From the NCBI GenBank assembly GCA_963743785.1, contig CAVURD010000031.1, positions 32,331 to 96,330 on the forward strand: DNA of 64,000 nucleotides. The letters are read 5' to 3'. This DNA is from Bog-473 sp963743785 (GTDB taxonomy: Bacteria; Actinomycetota; Acidimicrobiia; Acidimicrobiales; RAAP-2). The notes beneath the pieces were generated by a model, which saw nothing but the letters and a program-made list of their open reading frames with translations, did not search any database and was not told the DNA's origin. The translations under genes were made by a program, and so were the position numbers. Below, piece after piece: positions 33,337 to 42,446 of the stretch. Numbering within the stretch: the stretch's first letter is position 1; the number at the start of each line of letters is the position of its first letter.

Positions 33337-34299
33337 GTGGGTTCCCCCAAACCCGGTCACAGGCGTTCTCTCTCTGAAGACGAGATGCTCGAGCTTATTC
33401 GCCGCACGCTGGGAGGAGGAATCGAGACCGCGGGCTTGCGTGACGACGCCGCCTCGGTGGCGGTGCCGGGCGGCGGCTCGATCATCGTTTCGGTCGACAG
33501 CGTGGTCGACGGCGTCCATGTCGACCTGGCCCTGTGCAGTGCGGCAGACGTGGGCTGGAAGGCGGTCATGGGGGCTCTGAGCGATCTGGCGGCGATGGGG
33601 GCGCGACCGCTCGCCGCCCTGGTGGCGTTGTGCGCGCCCGAGTCCGAGAGCGGCGACGGCGCGTTGGCGCTCGGGGTGATGGCCGGTGTGGCTGAGGCCG
33701 CCGCCGCCGCCGGGTGCCCGGTGGTGGGCGGGGATGTCTCGTCGTCCGACCGCTTGGTGGTGACCGTCACGGTCATCGGCACCACCGACGGTCAGGCCCC
33801 GGTGGCCCGGTCGGGGGCCGTGGCGGGTGACGTGATCCTGGTCAGCGGTCCGTGCGGTCGCTCGGCCGGGGGCCTGCGTCAGCTGCGGACGGGCACCGAG
33901 CCGGTGACCGGTGGGCTGGGCGCCGCCTATCGGCGGCCGGTGGCCCGATTGGCCGAAGGCCTGCTGATCCGCCAGTCGGGCGCCCACGCCATGATCGACG
34001 TGTCCGACGGGCTCTCCCTCGATCTGCACCGCCTGGCCGACGCATCGGATGTCGGCTTCCACCTCACGCACATTCCGATTGCCGAAGGGGCCACGTTGGC
34101 GGAGGCTTTGGGCGGGGGCGAGGACTACGAGCTGGTCATGACGATGAAGGCGGTCGATGCGCGCCGGCTCACCGAGCGATTGGCCCAGGCCGGGCTGGGC
34201 GCTCCGCTGCGCATCGGCCTGATCAGCGGTGACAAGAACGAACGGCGGCTGGGCGACCACGAACTCGAACGCCAGGGCTGGCAACACCACATCGGATAG
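33337..34299 (+). CDS. thiL: Thiamine-monophosphate kinase
   Basis: 320 residues from GTG 33337; phosphorylates thiamine monophosphate to thiamine diphosphate. Landmarks are GLRDDAASV (ATP/Mg site), VSVDSVVDGVHVDL, the segment VGWKAVMGALSDLAAMGA, GGDVSSSDRLVVTVTVIG, and the C-terminal IDVSDGLSLDLHRLA and ALGGGEDYELV. All are standard for ThiL of the PurM-like superfamily. In many actinobacteria thiL sits just upstream of the rpmB-fakA-recG-coaD cluster, and the same general arrangement is seen here with two genes in between. Confidence 0.94.
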   Translation: MGSPKPGHRRSLSEDEMLELIRRTLGGGIETAGLRDDAASVAVPGGGSIIVSVDSVVDGVHVDLALCSAADVGWKAVMGALSDLAAMGARPLAALVALCAPESESGDGALALGVMAGVAEAAAAAGCPVVGGDVSSSDRLVVTVTVIGTTDGQAPVARSGAVAGDVILVSGPCGRSAGGLRQLRTGTEPVTGGLGAAYRRPVARLAEGLLIRQSGAHAMIDVSDGLSLDLHRLADASDVGFHLTHIPIAEGATLAEALGGGEDYELVMTMKAVDARRLTERLAQAGLGAPLRIGLISGDKNERRLGDHELERQGWQHHIG

Positions 34300-34382
34300 C
34301 GGCACGAAACCGGATCGGCCGCCCGAGCCCAAGGGCCCGTCGGTCCCCGATTTCGGCCGGCGGCGGAACTACCCTCCCGACC

Positions 34383-35016
34383 ATGTCGAAACGTTGGATG
34401 GCTGCCTTCGGCGTCGGCGTGCTGACCGTCCTCGCCTCGGCGTGCAGCAGCGCCAGCCCATCCACCACCACCACGACGACGACCACAACCACTACCACGA
34501 CGTCGAACCCCGACACCACCGTCCCCGGTCGTCCGACGACGTCCACCACCGCCACGACGCCCGCCGAGCGCGGCACTGTGCGCCGGGCCCAATGTGGGCG
34601 TCTCGGGGAAGATGGCTTCGGCCGCGGCCGGTCACCAGGGGGTCGTGCTGCTCTTCGTCAACAACGGTTCGACGAGTTGCGTCCTCTACGGGTACCCAGG
34701 GGCAGCCGGCCTCAACGCCAGCGGAGCCCAGGTCACCCAGGCGCAACGTACCCTGACCGGCATGATGGGTGGCCTGGCCCCCGGCGTCACCGCGCTGCCG
34801 CGGATCACCCTGACCCACGGGCAGACCGCGTCGGCCGTGGTGGAGGGCACCGACGTGCCCTCGGGGACCGAGACGAGCTGCCCTACCTACCCGTCGCTCC
34901 TGGTGACGGCGCCCAACGCCAAGGTGTCGGTGAGCATCGCGTTGTCGCTTCCGGGCTGCTCGGGACTGCAGGTGCACCCCGTGGTCCCCGGCACCTCGGG
35001 CTCCACGCAGTTCTGA
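34383..35016 (+). CDS. DUF4232 lipoprotein with poly-threonine linker, frameshifted as read
   Basis: About 210 residues. The signal peptide MSKRWMAAFGVGVLTVLASAC ends in a lipobox-like LASAC (read as two pieces), then a run of 14 threonines and a Thr/Pro/Ser linker. The DUF4232 domain is in the next frame: VVLLFVNNGSTSCVLYGYPG, VTALPRITLTHGQTASAVV and the cysteine in CPTYPSLLVTAP. The slip lies near 34575 (gcgcggcactgtgcgcc). Exported lipoprotein, exposed on the cell surface; the domain's function is not known. Its stop codon (35014) is the first of four stop codons in a 16-bp tandem repeat. Confidence 0.72.
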
Positions 35017-35064
35017 CTCCACGCAGTTCTGACTCCACGCAGTTCTGACTCCACCCAGTTCTAA
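35001..35064. repeat. 16-bp tandem repeat (four units) carrying a stop codon in every unit
   Basis: Units of ctccacgcagttctga at 35001, 35017 and 35033 and a variant ending in taa at 35049. Because 16 is one more than a multiple of three, successive TGA codons fall in different frames, so all three frames are closed. The first unit encodes the last residues of the lipoprotein (STQF-stop). Confidence 0.92.
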
Positions 35065-35071
35065 TTGCCCT

Positions 35072-35896
35072 CTAATCGCCGTCCACGCGCTCAGCCAGCA
35101 GGGTGTAGGTGAGCGGCACGCGGGGCATGCCGGGGGGGTTGGTCCATCGGTCCTCACCCGCCCGCACCAGCCAGGGCCAGCGTGGCCAGACGGTCCAGTC
35201 GTGCTCGGTGAGCTCGGTGATGCGCAGGCCGTGCCGGATGAGTGCCGTCACGATCTCGCCGATGCTGTGGTTCCACTCGTAGCTGCGCTGGTGCTCCCGG
35301 GGGCGGTCGGCGTCGGTATAGGTCTCCGTCGAGTCCTCGAAGAACGGCTCGGCCTCCTCGAAGTACGTGTGGGCGACGCTCAGATCGTCATCGGAGAGCG
35401 ACCAGCCCACCGGGTGCACGTCGTGCACGTAGAGCCGCCCGCCCGGGCCGAGGAGGGCGCCGACCATCCGCGCCCACACGTCGACGCGCGGCAACCAGCA
35501 CAGGGATCCGAGGCTGACGTAGACCACATCGAAGACGGACCCGTCGAGTGTGGCCGCGGCCTCGTCGATACCGGCGCAGACAAACGTGGCTCGTTGGGCC
35601 AATCCGGCCCGCCGCGCCAGCTGGCGCGCCGCGTCGATGGCCACCGGAGAGAAGTCCAGCCCGGTCACCTGGGCGCCGGCGCGGGCCCAGGCCAGGGTGT
35701 CGAGGCCGAAGTGGCACTGGGGGTGCAGCAGCCGCAGACCCTCCACGTTCCCCAAAGCGTCGGTCTCACGTCGGCGCGGCCCGGTCTGATCGCGCAACCA
35801 CCCTTCGACGTCATAGAAGCGCGACTCCAGGTGGATGCCCACCCGTTCGTCCCACTGGGCCTGGTTGGCGGCGATCAGTTCGTCCCGGTCGGCCAT
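35072..35896 (-). CDS. Class I SAM-dependent methyltransferase
   Basis: 274 residues from ATG 35896. The SAM site is LRLLHPQCHFGLDTLAWARAGA (shown in shortened form in family alignments as LHPQCHxGxDTL), which replaces the usual GxGxG and is characteristic of a distinct actinobacterial methyltransferase group; VTGLDFSPVAIDAA is motif II and GGRLYVHDVHPVGW the post-motif strand. The acidic middle region (YFEEAEPFFEDSTETYTD) and WPWLVRAGEDRW near the end are typical of that group. Substrate unknown. Convergent with the lipoprotein gene and upstream of rpmB on the same strand by 60 bp. Confidence 0.84.
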   Translation of the reverse strand: MADRDELIAANQAQWDERVGIHLESRFYDVEGWLRDQTGPRRRETDALGNVEGLRLLHPQCHFGLDTLAWARAGAQVTGLDFSPVAIDAARQLARRAGLAQRATFVCAGIDEAAATLDGSVFDVVYVSLGSLCWLPRVDVWARMVGALLGPGGRLYVHDVHPVGWSLSDDDLSVAHTYFEEAEPFFEDSTETYTDADRPREHQRSYEWNHSIGEIVTALIRHGLRITELTEHDWTVWPRWPWLVRAGEDRWTNPPGMPRVPLTYTLLAERVDGD

Positions 35897-35955
35897 CTCG
35901 CCCTCCCGCCAGTCAGGAGGCTTCCGACGAGGATGCGCCGCAAAGCGCCCTCAGC

Positions 35956-36195
35956 TCAGTTGGAGGATGTGCCGACGGTGCCGCTGCTGGCGGCGTGCTG
36001 GCGGCGGATTGGCTTGGTGACCTTGCCGGCGCGGATGCACGAGGTGCACACGTGCAGCCGCTTCGGTGCGCCGTTGACCAGGGCCCGCACGCGCTGGATG
36101 TTGGGATCCCACCGCCGCTTGGTTCGACGGTGGGAGTGACTCACGTTCATGCCGAACGAGGGCTTCTTGCCACAGATATCGCACACAGCTGCCAT
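35956..36195 (-). CDS. rpmB: 50S ribosomal protein L28
   Basis: 79 residues. MAAVCDICGKKPSFGMNVSHSH is the conserved start (two pieces), with the zinc-type pairs CDIC and CTSC, and RRWDPNIQRVRAL and IRAGKVTKPIRR are typical L28 segments; this is the Cys-containing (C+) form. ATG 36195 has a Shine-Dalgarno (aggaagg) upstream. The C-terminal tail (HAASSGTVGTSSN) is longer than usual. Divergent from fakA, with 82 bp between starts, an arrangement widespread in actinobacteria and firmicutes. Confidence 0.96.
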   Translation of the reverse strand: MAAVCDICGKKPSFGMNVSHSHRRTKRRWDPNIQRVRALVNGAPKRLHVCTSCIRAGKVTKPIRRQHAASSGTVGTSSN

Positions 36196-36277
36196 TGGGT
36201 AGACCTTCCTGAGGGTGGCCGCGGTGTCCTCACCAATCAAGCCGTCCGGAACGGCGCAAAGGTTAGCATCCCAAACC

Positions 36278-38002
36278 ATGACCTCCCTGGCGGTAGTGGG
36301 CGCAGAAGAACTGCGTGCGGTGATGGGGGGATTTCGTGACGGCCTGCGATTGCACCAGGCCGACATCAACCGCCTGAATGTCTATCCCGTGCCCGACGGC
36401 GACACCGGGACCAACATGGCACTGACGCTCGAAGCCGTGGTCGCCGAACTGGACCAGGTCGACGCCGGGGCCGCCCTGCCGGCGGTGTGCCAGGCCATCG
36501 GTCACGGCTCGCTCATGGGCGCCCGCGGCAATTCGGGGGTGATCCTCTCCCAGCTCCTGCGGGGGATGACCGAGCGGATGTCGGGGGCGGCCGATACCGG
36601 CGTCCAGGCGGAGGTGCTGGCCGACGCCTTGGGCCATGCCGCCGAGCTGGCCCGAAAGGCCGTCGTCCGGCCGGTCGAGGGGACCATCTTGACCGTGGCG
36701 TCGGCCGCCGCCGAGGGGGCGGCCAAGGAGGCCGGTGCGGCCGGTGCGGCGTTGCTGAGCGTGATCGAGGCGGCGCATGCCGCGGCGGCCGAGGCCCTGG
36801 CCCGCACGCCCGAGCAGTTGCCGGTGCTGGCCCGGGCCGGCGTGGTCGACGCCGGGGGTGCCGGCTACCTCCTGCTGCTCGATTCGCTCTGGCTCGTCGT
36901 CGGCGGGCGCCCCCTCCCGGAGCCGTCGGAGACGCCGATCGAGGTCGATCTCTCACAATTGGGAACGCCGGACGCTGCCGCAGGCGAGGGAGCAGGCGAG
37001 CGACTCGGCGACGGACTCGGCGAGAAAATCGGCGACCACGGTGTCGGGGACCTGCGCTACGAAGTGATGTACCTGCTCTACGCGCCGGACGGCTCCATGG
37101 ATGACTTCAAGGAGGTGTGGGCCGGCATCGGCGACTCCATCGTCGTGGTCGGGGGCGAGGGGCTGTGGAACTGCCATATCCACACCGACGACATCGGGGC
37201 GGCCATCGAGGCCGGTGTCGACGCCGGGCGACCCCAGCGCATCCGGGTGACGGATCTGGCCGAACAGGTGGAAGAGGAACGTTGGGTCCGCGAGGGGGCC
37301 GAGGCCCCCGGGGCCGGGCCCAGCCTGGAGCCGACCGGACCGCCGCCGCGGACCGGCGTCGTGGCCGTGGTGACCGGGGACGGGATCGGGCGGATCTTCC
37401 GCTCCCTCGGCGTGTACCACCAGGTGGTGGGTGGCCAGTCGATGAACCCCTCCACGGCCGACCTGGTGGCGGCGGTCGAGGCGACCGGGTCCGACGAGGT
37501 GGTGATCCTGCCCAACAACAAGAACATCCGGCCCGTGGCCGAGCAGGTCGACGGCCAGTCCGGCAAGACGGTGCAGGTGGTGCGCACCGGGAGCATCGTC
37601 GAGGGGTTCGCCGCCCTGTTGGCCTACGACCCGGCCGCCGACGCCGCGGTCAACGTGGCCACCATGGGCGAGTCGGCGGCCCGGGTCGTGCCGGCCGAGA
37701 TCACCCAGGCCGTGCGCGACACGACCACCGACGCCGGGGAGGTGCGTGAGGGCGATTGGATCGGTGTGTCACGTGACGGGGTGATCTCGATCGCCGACTC
37801 GGCCGTGATGGCGACCCGCCTGCTGCTGAGCCGTCTGCTCGAGCCGCAGCATGAGCTCATCACCCTGATCGAGGGGGAGGGGGCCAAAGCGGGCGACACC
37901 CGACGGATCAGCGAGTGGCTGAGCGAGGAGTATCCCCACGTCGCGCTCGAGGTCCACCACGGTGGCCAGCCTCTCTACCCGTACCTGCTGGGCCTCGAGT
38001 AG
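36278..38002 (+). CDS. fakA: DAK2/FakA-type fatty acid kinase catalytic protein (YloV family)
   Basis: 574 residues from ATG 36278. The DhaL/DAK2 kinase domain covers residues 5-205 with the metal/ATP motif YPVPDGDTGTNM (residues 36-47) and GSLMGARGNSGVILSQLLRG; the middle and C-terminal DUF1949/FakA_C regions include GLWNCHIHTDD, a histidine-containing phosphate-transfer-like motif, and ILPNNKNIRPVAEQ. In firmicutes FakA phosphorylates exogenous fatty acids bound to FakB to give acyl-phosphate for PlsX/PlsY; no fakB is in this window, but plsX and acpP are 5 kb downstream. First gene of a long plus-strand run that continues into recG. Confidence 0.9.
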   Translation: MTSLAVVGAEELRAVMGGFRDGLRLHQADINRLNVYPVPDGDTGTNMALTLEAVVAELDQVDAGAALPAVCQAIGHGSLMGARGNSGVILSQLLRGMTERMSGAADTGVQAEVLADALGHAAELARKAVVRPVEGTILTVASAAAEGAAKEAGAAGAALLSVIEAAHAAAAEALARTPEQLPVLARAGVVDAGGAGYLLLLDSLWLVVGGRPLPEPSETPIEVDLSQLGTPDAAAGEGAGERLGDGLGEKIGDHGVGDLRYEVMYLLYAPDGSMDDFKEVWAGIGDSIVVVGGEGLWNCHIHTDDIGAAIEAGVDAGRPQRIRVTDLAEQVEEERWVREGAEAPGAGPSLEPTGPPPRTGVVAVVTGDGIGRIFRSLGVYHQVVGGQSMNPSTADLVAAVEATGSDEVVILPNNKNIRPVAEQVDGQSGKTVQVVRTGSIVEGFAALLAYDPAADAAVNVATMGESAARVVPAEITQAVRDTTTDAGEVREGDWIGVSRDGVISIADSAVMATRLLLSRLLEPQHELITLIEGEGAKAGDTRRISEWLSEEYPHVALEVHHGGQPLYPYLLGLE

Positions 38003-38014
38003 GCCGGCCCGTTG

Positions 38015-40183
38015 GTGGTGTCCTCCGCTCGGACGCTCCGGGATTTGAGCCTTCGGCCGGTGGACGTGCTCGACACGGTCTCGGCCCGCAAGGCGGCCCA
38101 GTTGGCCGAATGGGGGGTCGAGTCCGTCTTCGACCTCTTGACCACGTTCCCGCGCCGCTACATCGACCGGACGGCGCAGGCCGACGTATCGGGCCTGGAA
38201 GTCGGGGCGCCGGCCGCCGTACTGGCCGAGGTGGTGCGGGTGCGGTCACGCCGGGCCCGCAACGGGCGCATGGTCGTCGACCTGTCCGTGCGCGACGACA
38301 CCGGCACCCTGGGCGTGGTCTTCTTCAACCAACCGTGGCGCTCCCGCCAACTGGCCGAGGGGACCGAGGCCATCTTCTGGGGCAAGGTCGGCGAATACCG
38401 TTCCCAGCGCCAGATGGTGAACCCGGTGGTCGACGTGGTGGCGGGGGTCGATGAGCCGGCCGTGGGCCGCCGGCGCCGCACCCTGCGCATCCTGCCCGTC
38501 TACCCGGCGTCGGCCAAAGCGGGCCTGACCAGTTGGGAGATCGGCACATTCGTCGAGGAAGCGCTGGAGCGGGCCGGCGACCTGGCGGACCCGCTGCCCG
38601 AGGAGTGGCGAGCGTCGTTGGACCTGTGGGGGCGAACCGAGGCCTTCCGGACGGTGCACGGACCCGAGACGATGGACGTGGTCGAGCTGGCGCGCCGCCG
38701 CCTCGTCTTCGACGAGCTCCTGCGGCTCCAACTGGCGCTTGTCCTGCGCCGGCGGGCCTTCGAGCATAACGCCCGGGCCATTCGCCACCAGGTCTCGCCG
38801 CTCGAAGTAGCCGGGGTGAAAGACGGCACACTGGTGGCGCGGTTCCTGGCCTCCCTGCCCTTCACGTTGACCAGAGCACAACGCCAGGCCCTGGCCGTGA
38901 TCGTGGCCGACCTGGCCGGGCCGTTCCCCATGCACCGCCTGCTGCAGGGAGACGTCGGGTCGGGCAAGACGGTGGTGGCGCTGGCGGCGTTGCTGGGGGC
39001 GGTCCAGAGCGGGCATCAAGGAGCGCTGATGGTGCCGACCGAGGTGCTGGCCGAGCAGCACCACGCCGCCGTGCGATCCATGCTGGGCGACCTCGGCGTA
39101 CGGGTTGAGCTGTTGACCAGCCGGGTCAAGGGCAAGGCCCGCACGCAGCTGCTGGCCGACCTGGCCGGCGGTGACGTGTCGATCGTGGTCGGGACACACG
39201 CCCTGCTGTCCGAAGGGGTCGAGTTCGGCTCGCTCGGCGTCGTCGTGATCGACGAGCAACACCGCTTCGGGGTCGAGCAGCGGGCCACCCTGCGGGCTAA
39301 GGGCGACGCCGGAGACCCCGACTTGTTGGTCATGACGGCCACGCCGATCCCGCGGACCGCCGCCATGGTGATCTTCGGTGACCTCGACCTGACCGTCCTC
39401 GACGAGATGCCGCCGGGTCGGGCGCCCACCACCACGACCTGGCTGCCGGCGCCCGACGACGAGCACCTGGCCTGGGAACGGGTCCGCACAGAGGTGGCGG
39501 CCGGCCACCGCGCCTTCGTGGTCTGCCCCTTGGTGAGCGACTCACCCCGGGTCGAGGCGCGCTCGGCCACCGAGGAGTACGAACGGCTGTCGGCGGACGG
39601 GGGCGAGCTGGCCGGACTGGCGGTCGGCCTGCTGCACGGTCAGATGGCGCCGGCGGTCCGGGAAGAGGTGATGGCGCGGTTCCGGGCCGGGGACGTTGAG
39701 GTGTTGGTGGCCACCACGGTGATCGAGGTGGGGGTGGACGTGCCCGAGGCCACGGTGATGGTGATCGAGAGCGCCGATCGCTTCGGCATGGCCCAGCTGC
39801 ACCAGCTCCGGGGCCGGGTCGGGCGCGGGACCGACCCGAGTTGGTGCTTCCTGCTCGGGGGCATGAGCACCGACGGCGAGGACAGCCTGGCCGGGGAGCG
39901 CCTCGCCGCGGTGGCCGCCAGCAGCGACGGTTTCGCCCTGGCCGAAGAGGACCTGCGCCTGCGCGGTGAAGGCACCCTGCTCGGCTCGCGCCAGAAGGGG
40001 CAGACGGACCTGCGCCTCGCGTCGTTGTCGGATCCCGACGACCGGCTCCTCCTCACCGAGGCCCGGCGGGTCGCCGAGGCCATCGTCGGCGAGGATCCGC
40101 GGCTCGAAGCGCATCCTCTCCTGCGCGACGAGATCCGGTTGTTCCTGAGTGACGACGAGGGGGAGTACCTCTTCAAGAGTTGA
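38015..40183 (+). CDS. recG: ATP-dependent DNA helicase RecG
   Basis: About 722 residues. Reverses stalled forks and processes Holliday junctions. The N-terminal wedge/OB domain (residues 60-170) includes GVVFFNQPWR; motif I is LLQGDVGSGKTVVALA, motif II is VIDEQHRFG (DEQH box), motif III TATPIPRTAAM, and the C-terminal helicase half has TTVIEVGVDVPEATVMVIE, RFGMAQLHQLRGRVGRG and the RecG-specific LRLRGEGTLLGSRQKG. TTG/GTG/GTG codons at 38012-38020 are all possible starts; GTG 38015 is taken. Follows fakA by 12 bp, as in many bacteria. Confidence 0.95.
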   Translation: MVSSARTLRDLSLRPVDVLDTVSARKAAQLAEWGVESVFDLLTTFPRRYIDRTAQADVSGLEVGAPAAVLAEVVRVRSRRARNGRMVVDLSVRDDTGTLGVVFFNQPWRSRQLAEGTEAIFWGKVGEYRSQRQMVNPVVDVVAGVDEPAVGRRRRTLRILPVYPASAKAGLTSWEIGTFVEEALERAGDLADPLPEEWRASLDLWGRTEAFRTVHGPETMDVVELARRRLVFDELLRLQLALVLRRRAFEHNARAIRHQVSPLEVAGVKDGTLVARFLASLPFTLTRAQRQALAVIVADLAGPFPMHRLLQGDVGSGKTVVALAALLGAVQSGHQGALMVPTEVLAEQHHAAVRSMLGDLGVRVELLTSRVKGKARTQLLADLAGGDVSIVVGTHALLSEGVEFGSLGVVVIDEQHRFGVEQRATLRAKGDAGDPDLLVMTATPIPRTAAMVIFGDLDLTVLDEMPPGRAPTTTTWLPAPDDEHLAWERVRTEVAAGHRAFVVCPLVSDSPRVEARSATEEYERLSADGGELAGLAVGLLHGQMAPAVREEVMARFRAGDVEVLVATTVIEVGVDVPEATVMVIESADRFGMAQLHQLRGRVGRGTDPSWCFLLGGMSTDGEDSLAGERLAAVAASSDGFALAEEDLRLRGEGTLLGSRQKGQTDLRLASLSDPDDRLLLTEARRVAEAIVGEDPRLEAHPLLRDEIRLFLSDDEGEYLFKS

Positions 40184-40199
40184 GGCGTCTACCCTGGCC

Positions 40200-40769
40200 G
40201 TGGTGCGGGTCATCGGAGGTCAGAGTCGGGGTCGGCGCTTGTCGGCCAAGCTACCGGCGGCCGTGCGCCCCACCTCGGACCGGGTGCGCGAGTCGATCTT
40301 CGACATCCTCGGGTCCCAGGGCGGGGTCGACGGGCTCTCGGTGGTGGACCTCTTCTGCGGGAGCGGCGCGCTCGGGGTCGAGGCGCTGTCGCGGGGTGCG
40401 GCCACCGTCACCTTCGTCGACCAGGACCTGGCCGCCGTCCAGGCGGTGCGGGCGAACCTGGCCGCCGTCGGGCTGGCCGACGAGCCGTCCACCGTGGTCC
40501 GGGCCGCCCTGCCGGGGTGGTTGCTCACCGCCCCCACCTTCGATCTGGCCCTGTGCGATCCGCCCTACGACTTCGAAGGCTGGCCGACCTTGCTGAGCGA
40601 GTTGCGGGCGGAGGTGGCCGTGATGGAGTCGTCGCTGTCGATCGCGCCCCCCGAGGGCTGGATGGTCACGAAAGAGCGGCGTTACGGCGGTACGCTCGTC
40701 ACCGTGGCCCATCGCAGCGGATCTGAAGGTGCAACGGACAGTGGAACGGCCAGTGGAACCGACGCATGA
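40200..40769 (+). CDS. rsmD: 16S rRNA (guanine966-N2)-methyltransferase RsmD
   Basis: 189 residues from GTG 40200 (GTG 40203 also possible). The start RVIGGQSRGRRL, the RPTSDRVRESIFDIL segment, SAM motif VVDLFCGSGALGVEALSRGA and the catalytic DPPYDF (usually DPPY) are all diagnostic. It methylates G966 of 16S rRNA during 30S assembly. The C-terminus carries a short 12-bp duplication (acggacagtgga / acggccagtgga, 40734-40757). Between recG and coaD as in most actinobacteria; 10 bp separate it from coaD. Confidence 0.94.
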   Translation: MVRVIGGQSRGRRLSAKLPAAVRPTSDRVRESIFDILGSQGGVDGLSVVDLFCGSGALGVEALSRGAATVTFVDQDLAAVQAVRANLAAVGLADEPSTVVRAALPGWLLTAPTFDLALCDPPYDFEGWPTLLSELRAEVAVMESSLSIAPPEGWMVTKERRYGGTLVTVAHRSGSEGATDSGTASGTDA

Positions 40770-40779
40770 GGGCCGAGGC

Positions 40780-41295
40780 ATGAAGGTCGGACTGTTTCCC
40801 GGGTCCTTCGATCCGTTTCACAACGGGCATCTCGAGATCGTGGAGCGGGCCAGCCATCTCTTCGACGAGGTGGTCGTGGCGGCCCTGCGCAACCCGCAGA
40901 AGAGCTCGGCGCTGTTCGACCTGGCCGAGCGCCAGGAGATGCTCGAGGAGGTGACGGCCCACATCCCGTCGTGTCCGGATCGTGTCGGTCTCGACCCTGC
41001 TGGTGAACGTGGCCCGCGATGTCGGCGCCTCGGCCATCGTGCGCGGCCTGCGCGCCGTGTCGGACTTCGAGACCGAGATGCAGATGGCCCAGATGAACCA
41101 CCACCTCTCCGGCGTCGAGACCATCTTCATCCCCACCAGTTCGAAGTACTCATTCGTGGCGTCGAAGTTGGTGCGCGAAGTGGCGCGCTTCGGGGGCGAC
41201 GTCTCCGCCTTCGTGCCCAAGGTGGTGGCGACCCACATGGAGGCAAAATTCAAAGAGGCAAATTCAAAAAGGGACCCGGGTCCGACCATGACTGA
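40780..41295 (+). CDS. coaD: Pantetheine-phosphate adenylyltransferase, two compensating frameshifts as read
   Basis: Penultimate step of coenzyme A synthesis. The N-terminus MKVGLFPGSFDPFHNGHLEI contains the nucleotidyltransferase HxGH (HNGH) and the first ATP site. Around 40975 the frame slips by one; the middle (RIVSVSTLLVNVARDVGASA, IVRGLRAVSDFETEMQMAQM, VETIFIPTSSKYSFVASKLV) contains the conserved RGLR and the ISSS-like loop TSSK. Near 41255 it slips back and ends at a stop overlapping the next ATG (ATGACTGA). As written, the second half is fused in frame to the following gene. CoaD is normally essential, so these breaks are almost certainly consensus errors. Confidence 0.9.
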   Translation: MKVGLFPGSFDPFHNGHLEIVERASHLFDEVVVAALRNPQKSSALFDLAERQEMLEEVTAHIPSCPDRVGLDPAGERGPRCRRLGHRARPARRVGLRDRDADGPDEPPPLRRRDHLHPHQFEVLIRGVEVGARSGALRGRRLRLRAQGGGDPHGGKIQRGKFKKGPGSDHD

Positions 41296-41845
41296 TCAGT
41301 TCTTGGAGATCGAGGAGCCGGCGCCCGATGCCGATGCCGAGTCCATCATCGGGCAGGTGCTCGAGATCATCAACACCGCCAAGTCCATGCCGCTGTCGTC
41401 CTCGGTCATCGTGTCGCGCGAGGACGTGGTGGCGCTCCTCCAGTCGGCCCTGGATCGACTGCCCGATGAACTCCGGCAGGCCCGCTGGCTCCTACGTGAG
41501 CGCGAGGAGTTCCTGGCCGAACGCTCCAAGGAAGCGGACGCGTTGATGGAGGACGTGCGGGCCCAGGCCGAGCACATGGTGCAGCGCACCGAGATCGTCC
41601 GGCAGGCCAACTCGGTGGCCCAGCGCATCCTCGATGATGCCAACGACGAGGCCCGCACCATGCGCCACGAGGCCGAGGACTTCTGCGATCAGAAGCTGGC
41701 CGGCATGGAGATCGTGTTGGACCGCCTGACCCGCACCGTCCAGTCCGGCCGGTCCCGACTGGCCGCGGCACCGGTGGTCGAACCCGAGACCACCCCGGCC
41801 GCAGGGACGGAGGAGGACGGCTTCTTCGACCAGGATCTGTCGTAA
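41288..41845 (+). CDS. Conserved actinobacterial coiled-coil protein (Rv2927c-like)
   Basis: 185 residues from ATG 41288. After an acidic N-terminus comes IIGQVLEIINTAKSMPLSSSVIVSREDVVALL and then a long charged helix (residues 60-150: REEFLAERSKEADALMEDVRAQ, QRILDDANDEARTMRHEAE, each a fragment), resembling DivIVA or ATP-synthase b-subunit coiled coils. It always sits between coaD and DUF177 in actinobacteria; Rv2927c in M. tuberculosis is the counterpart. Function not established. Its stop overlaps the DUF177 start (TAATG). Confidence 0.82.
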   Translation: MTDQFLEIEEPAPDADAESIIGQVLEIINTAKSMPLSSSVIVSREDVVALLQSALDRLPDELRQARWLLREREEFLAERSKEADALMEDVRAQAEHMVQRTEIVRQANSVAQRILDDANDEARTMRHEAEDFCDQKLAGMEIVLDRLTRTVQSGRSRLAAAPVVEPETTPAAGTEEDGFFDQDLS

Positions 41846-42378
41846 TGGCCGCCGACACGAACCCCTGGATCGTCCACGTGGCCCGCATGCGGCGCAATGT
41901 CGGGGCCGAGTCCCATGAGGTGCGCCGGGGCCACGTCGACGAGGCGGGGCCGCTGGCCGAGGAGGGCATCGATCCGGGACGGAGCATCGTGCCGGTCGGG
42001 GCCGAGGCCGAGTGTGACGTCACGCTGCGGGCCTTCGACGGGGGGATCGCCGCCTCGGGCACGGTCCGGGCGCCCTGGGTCGGAGTCTGCCGCCGGTGCG
42101 CCACCGCCGTGAGCGGGGACCTGGTCATCGCCGTGACCGAGCGCTTCGCCCCCGATGCCTCGCCCGACGACGACGAGCTCTACCCGATCTCCGACGACAC
42201 CATCGACCTGGGGCCGCTGGTGCGCGACGCCATCGTGCTCGAGCTGCCCTCGGCCCCCCTGTGCCGACCCGACTGTCGGGGGCTGTGCCCGCACTGCGGG
42301 GCCGACCGCAACGAGGGCGATTGTGACTGCGTCGCCCCGACCGACCCGCGGTGGGCTAACCTCGACGTGCTCCGGTAG
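41845..42378 (+). CDS. yceD: DUF177/YceD family protein
   Basis: 177 residues. YceD proteins are small cysteine-bearing factors encoded with L32 and linked to 23S rRNA accumulation. Cysteines appear as GVCRRCATAV in the middle and CRPDCRGLCPHCGADRN near the end, a likely zinc site; DLGPLVRDAIVLELPSAPLC is the conserved core that precedes it. ATG 41845 overlaps the stop of the preceding gene by one base. Followed by rpmF at 68 bp. The neighbourhood (coiled-coil protein, yceD, rpmF) is the standard bacterial arrangement. Confidence 0.9.
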   Translation: MAADTNPWIVHVARMRRNVGAESHEVRRGHVDEAGPLAEEGIDPGRSIVPVGAEAECDVTLRAFDGGIAASGTVRAPWVGVCRRCATAVSGDLVIAVTERFAPDASPDDDELYPISDDTIDLGPLVRDAIVLELPSAPLCRPDCRGLCPHCGADRNEGDCDCVAPTDPRWANLDVLR

Positions 42379-42446
42379 CTGAACCCGCCGCACCCGCGCG
42401 GCCGGCGCGCCCGGCGCGCCCCCGATTCGAACGTTGGAGACCCCCG

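Noticed and set aside
40982..41845. CoaD C-terminus fused to the coiled-coil protein
   Set aside because: A second slip near 41255 restores the CoaD stop that overlaps the next ATG, the arrangement expected from related genomes.
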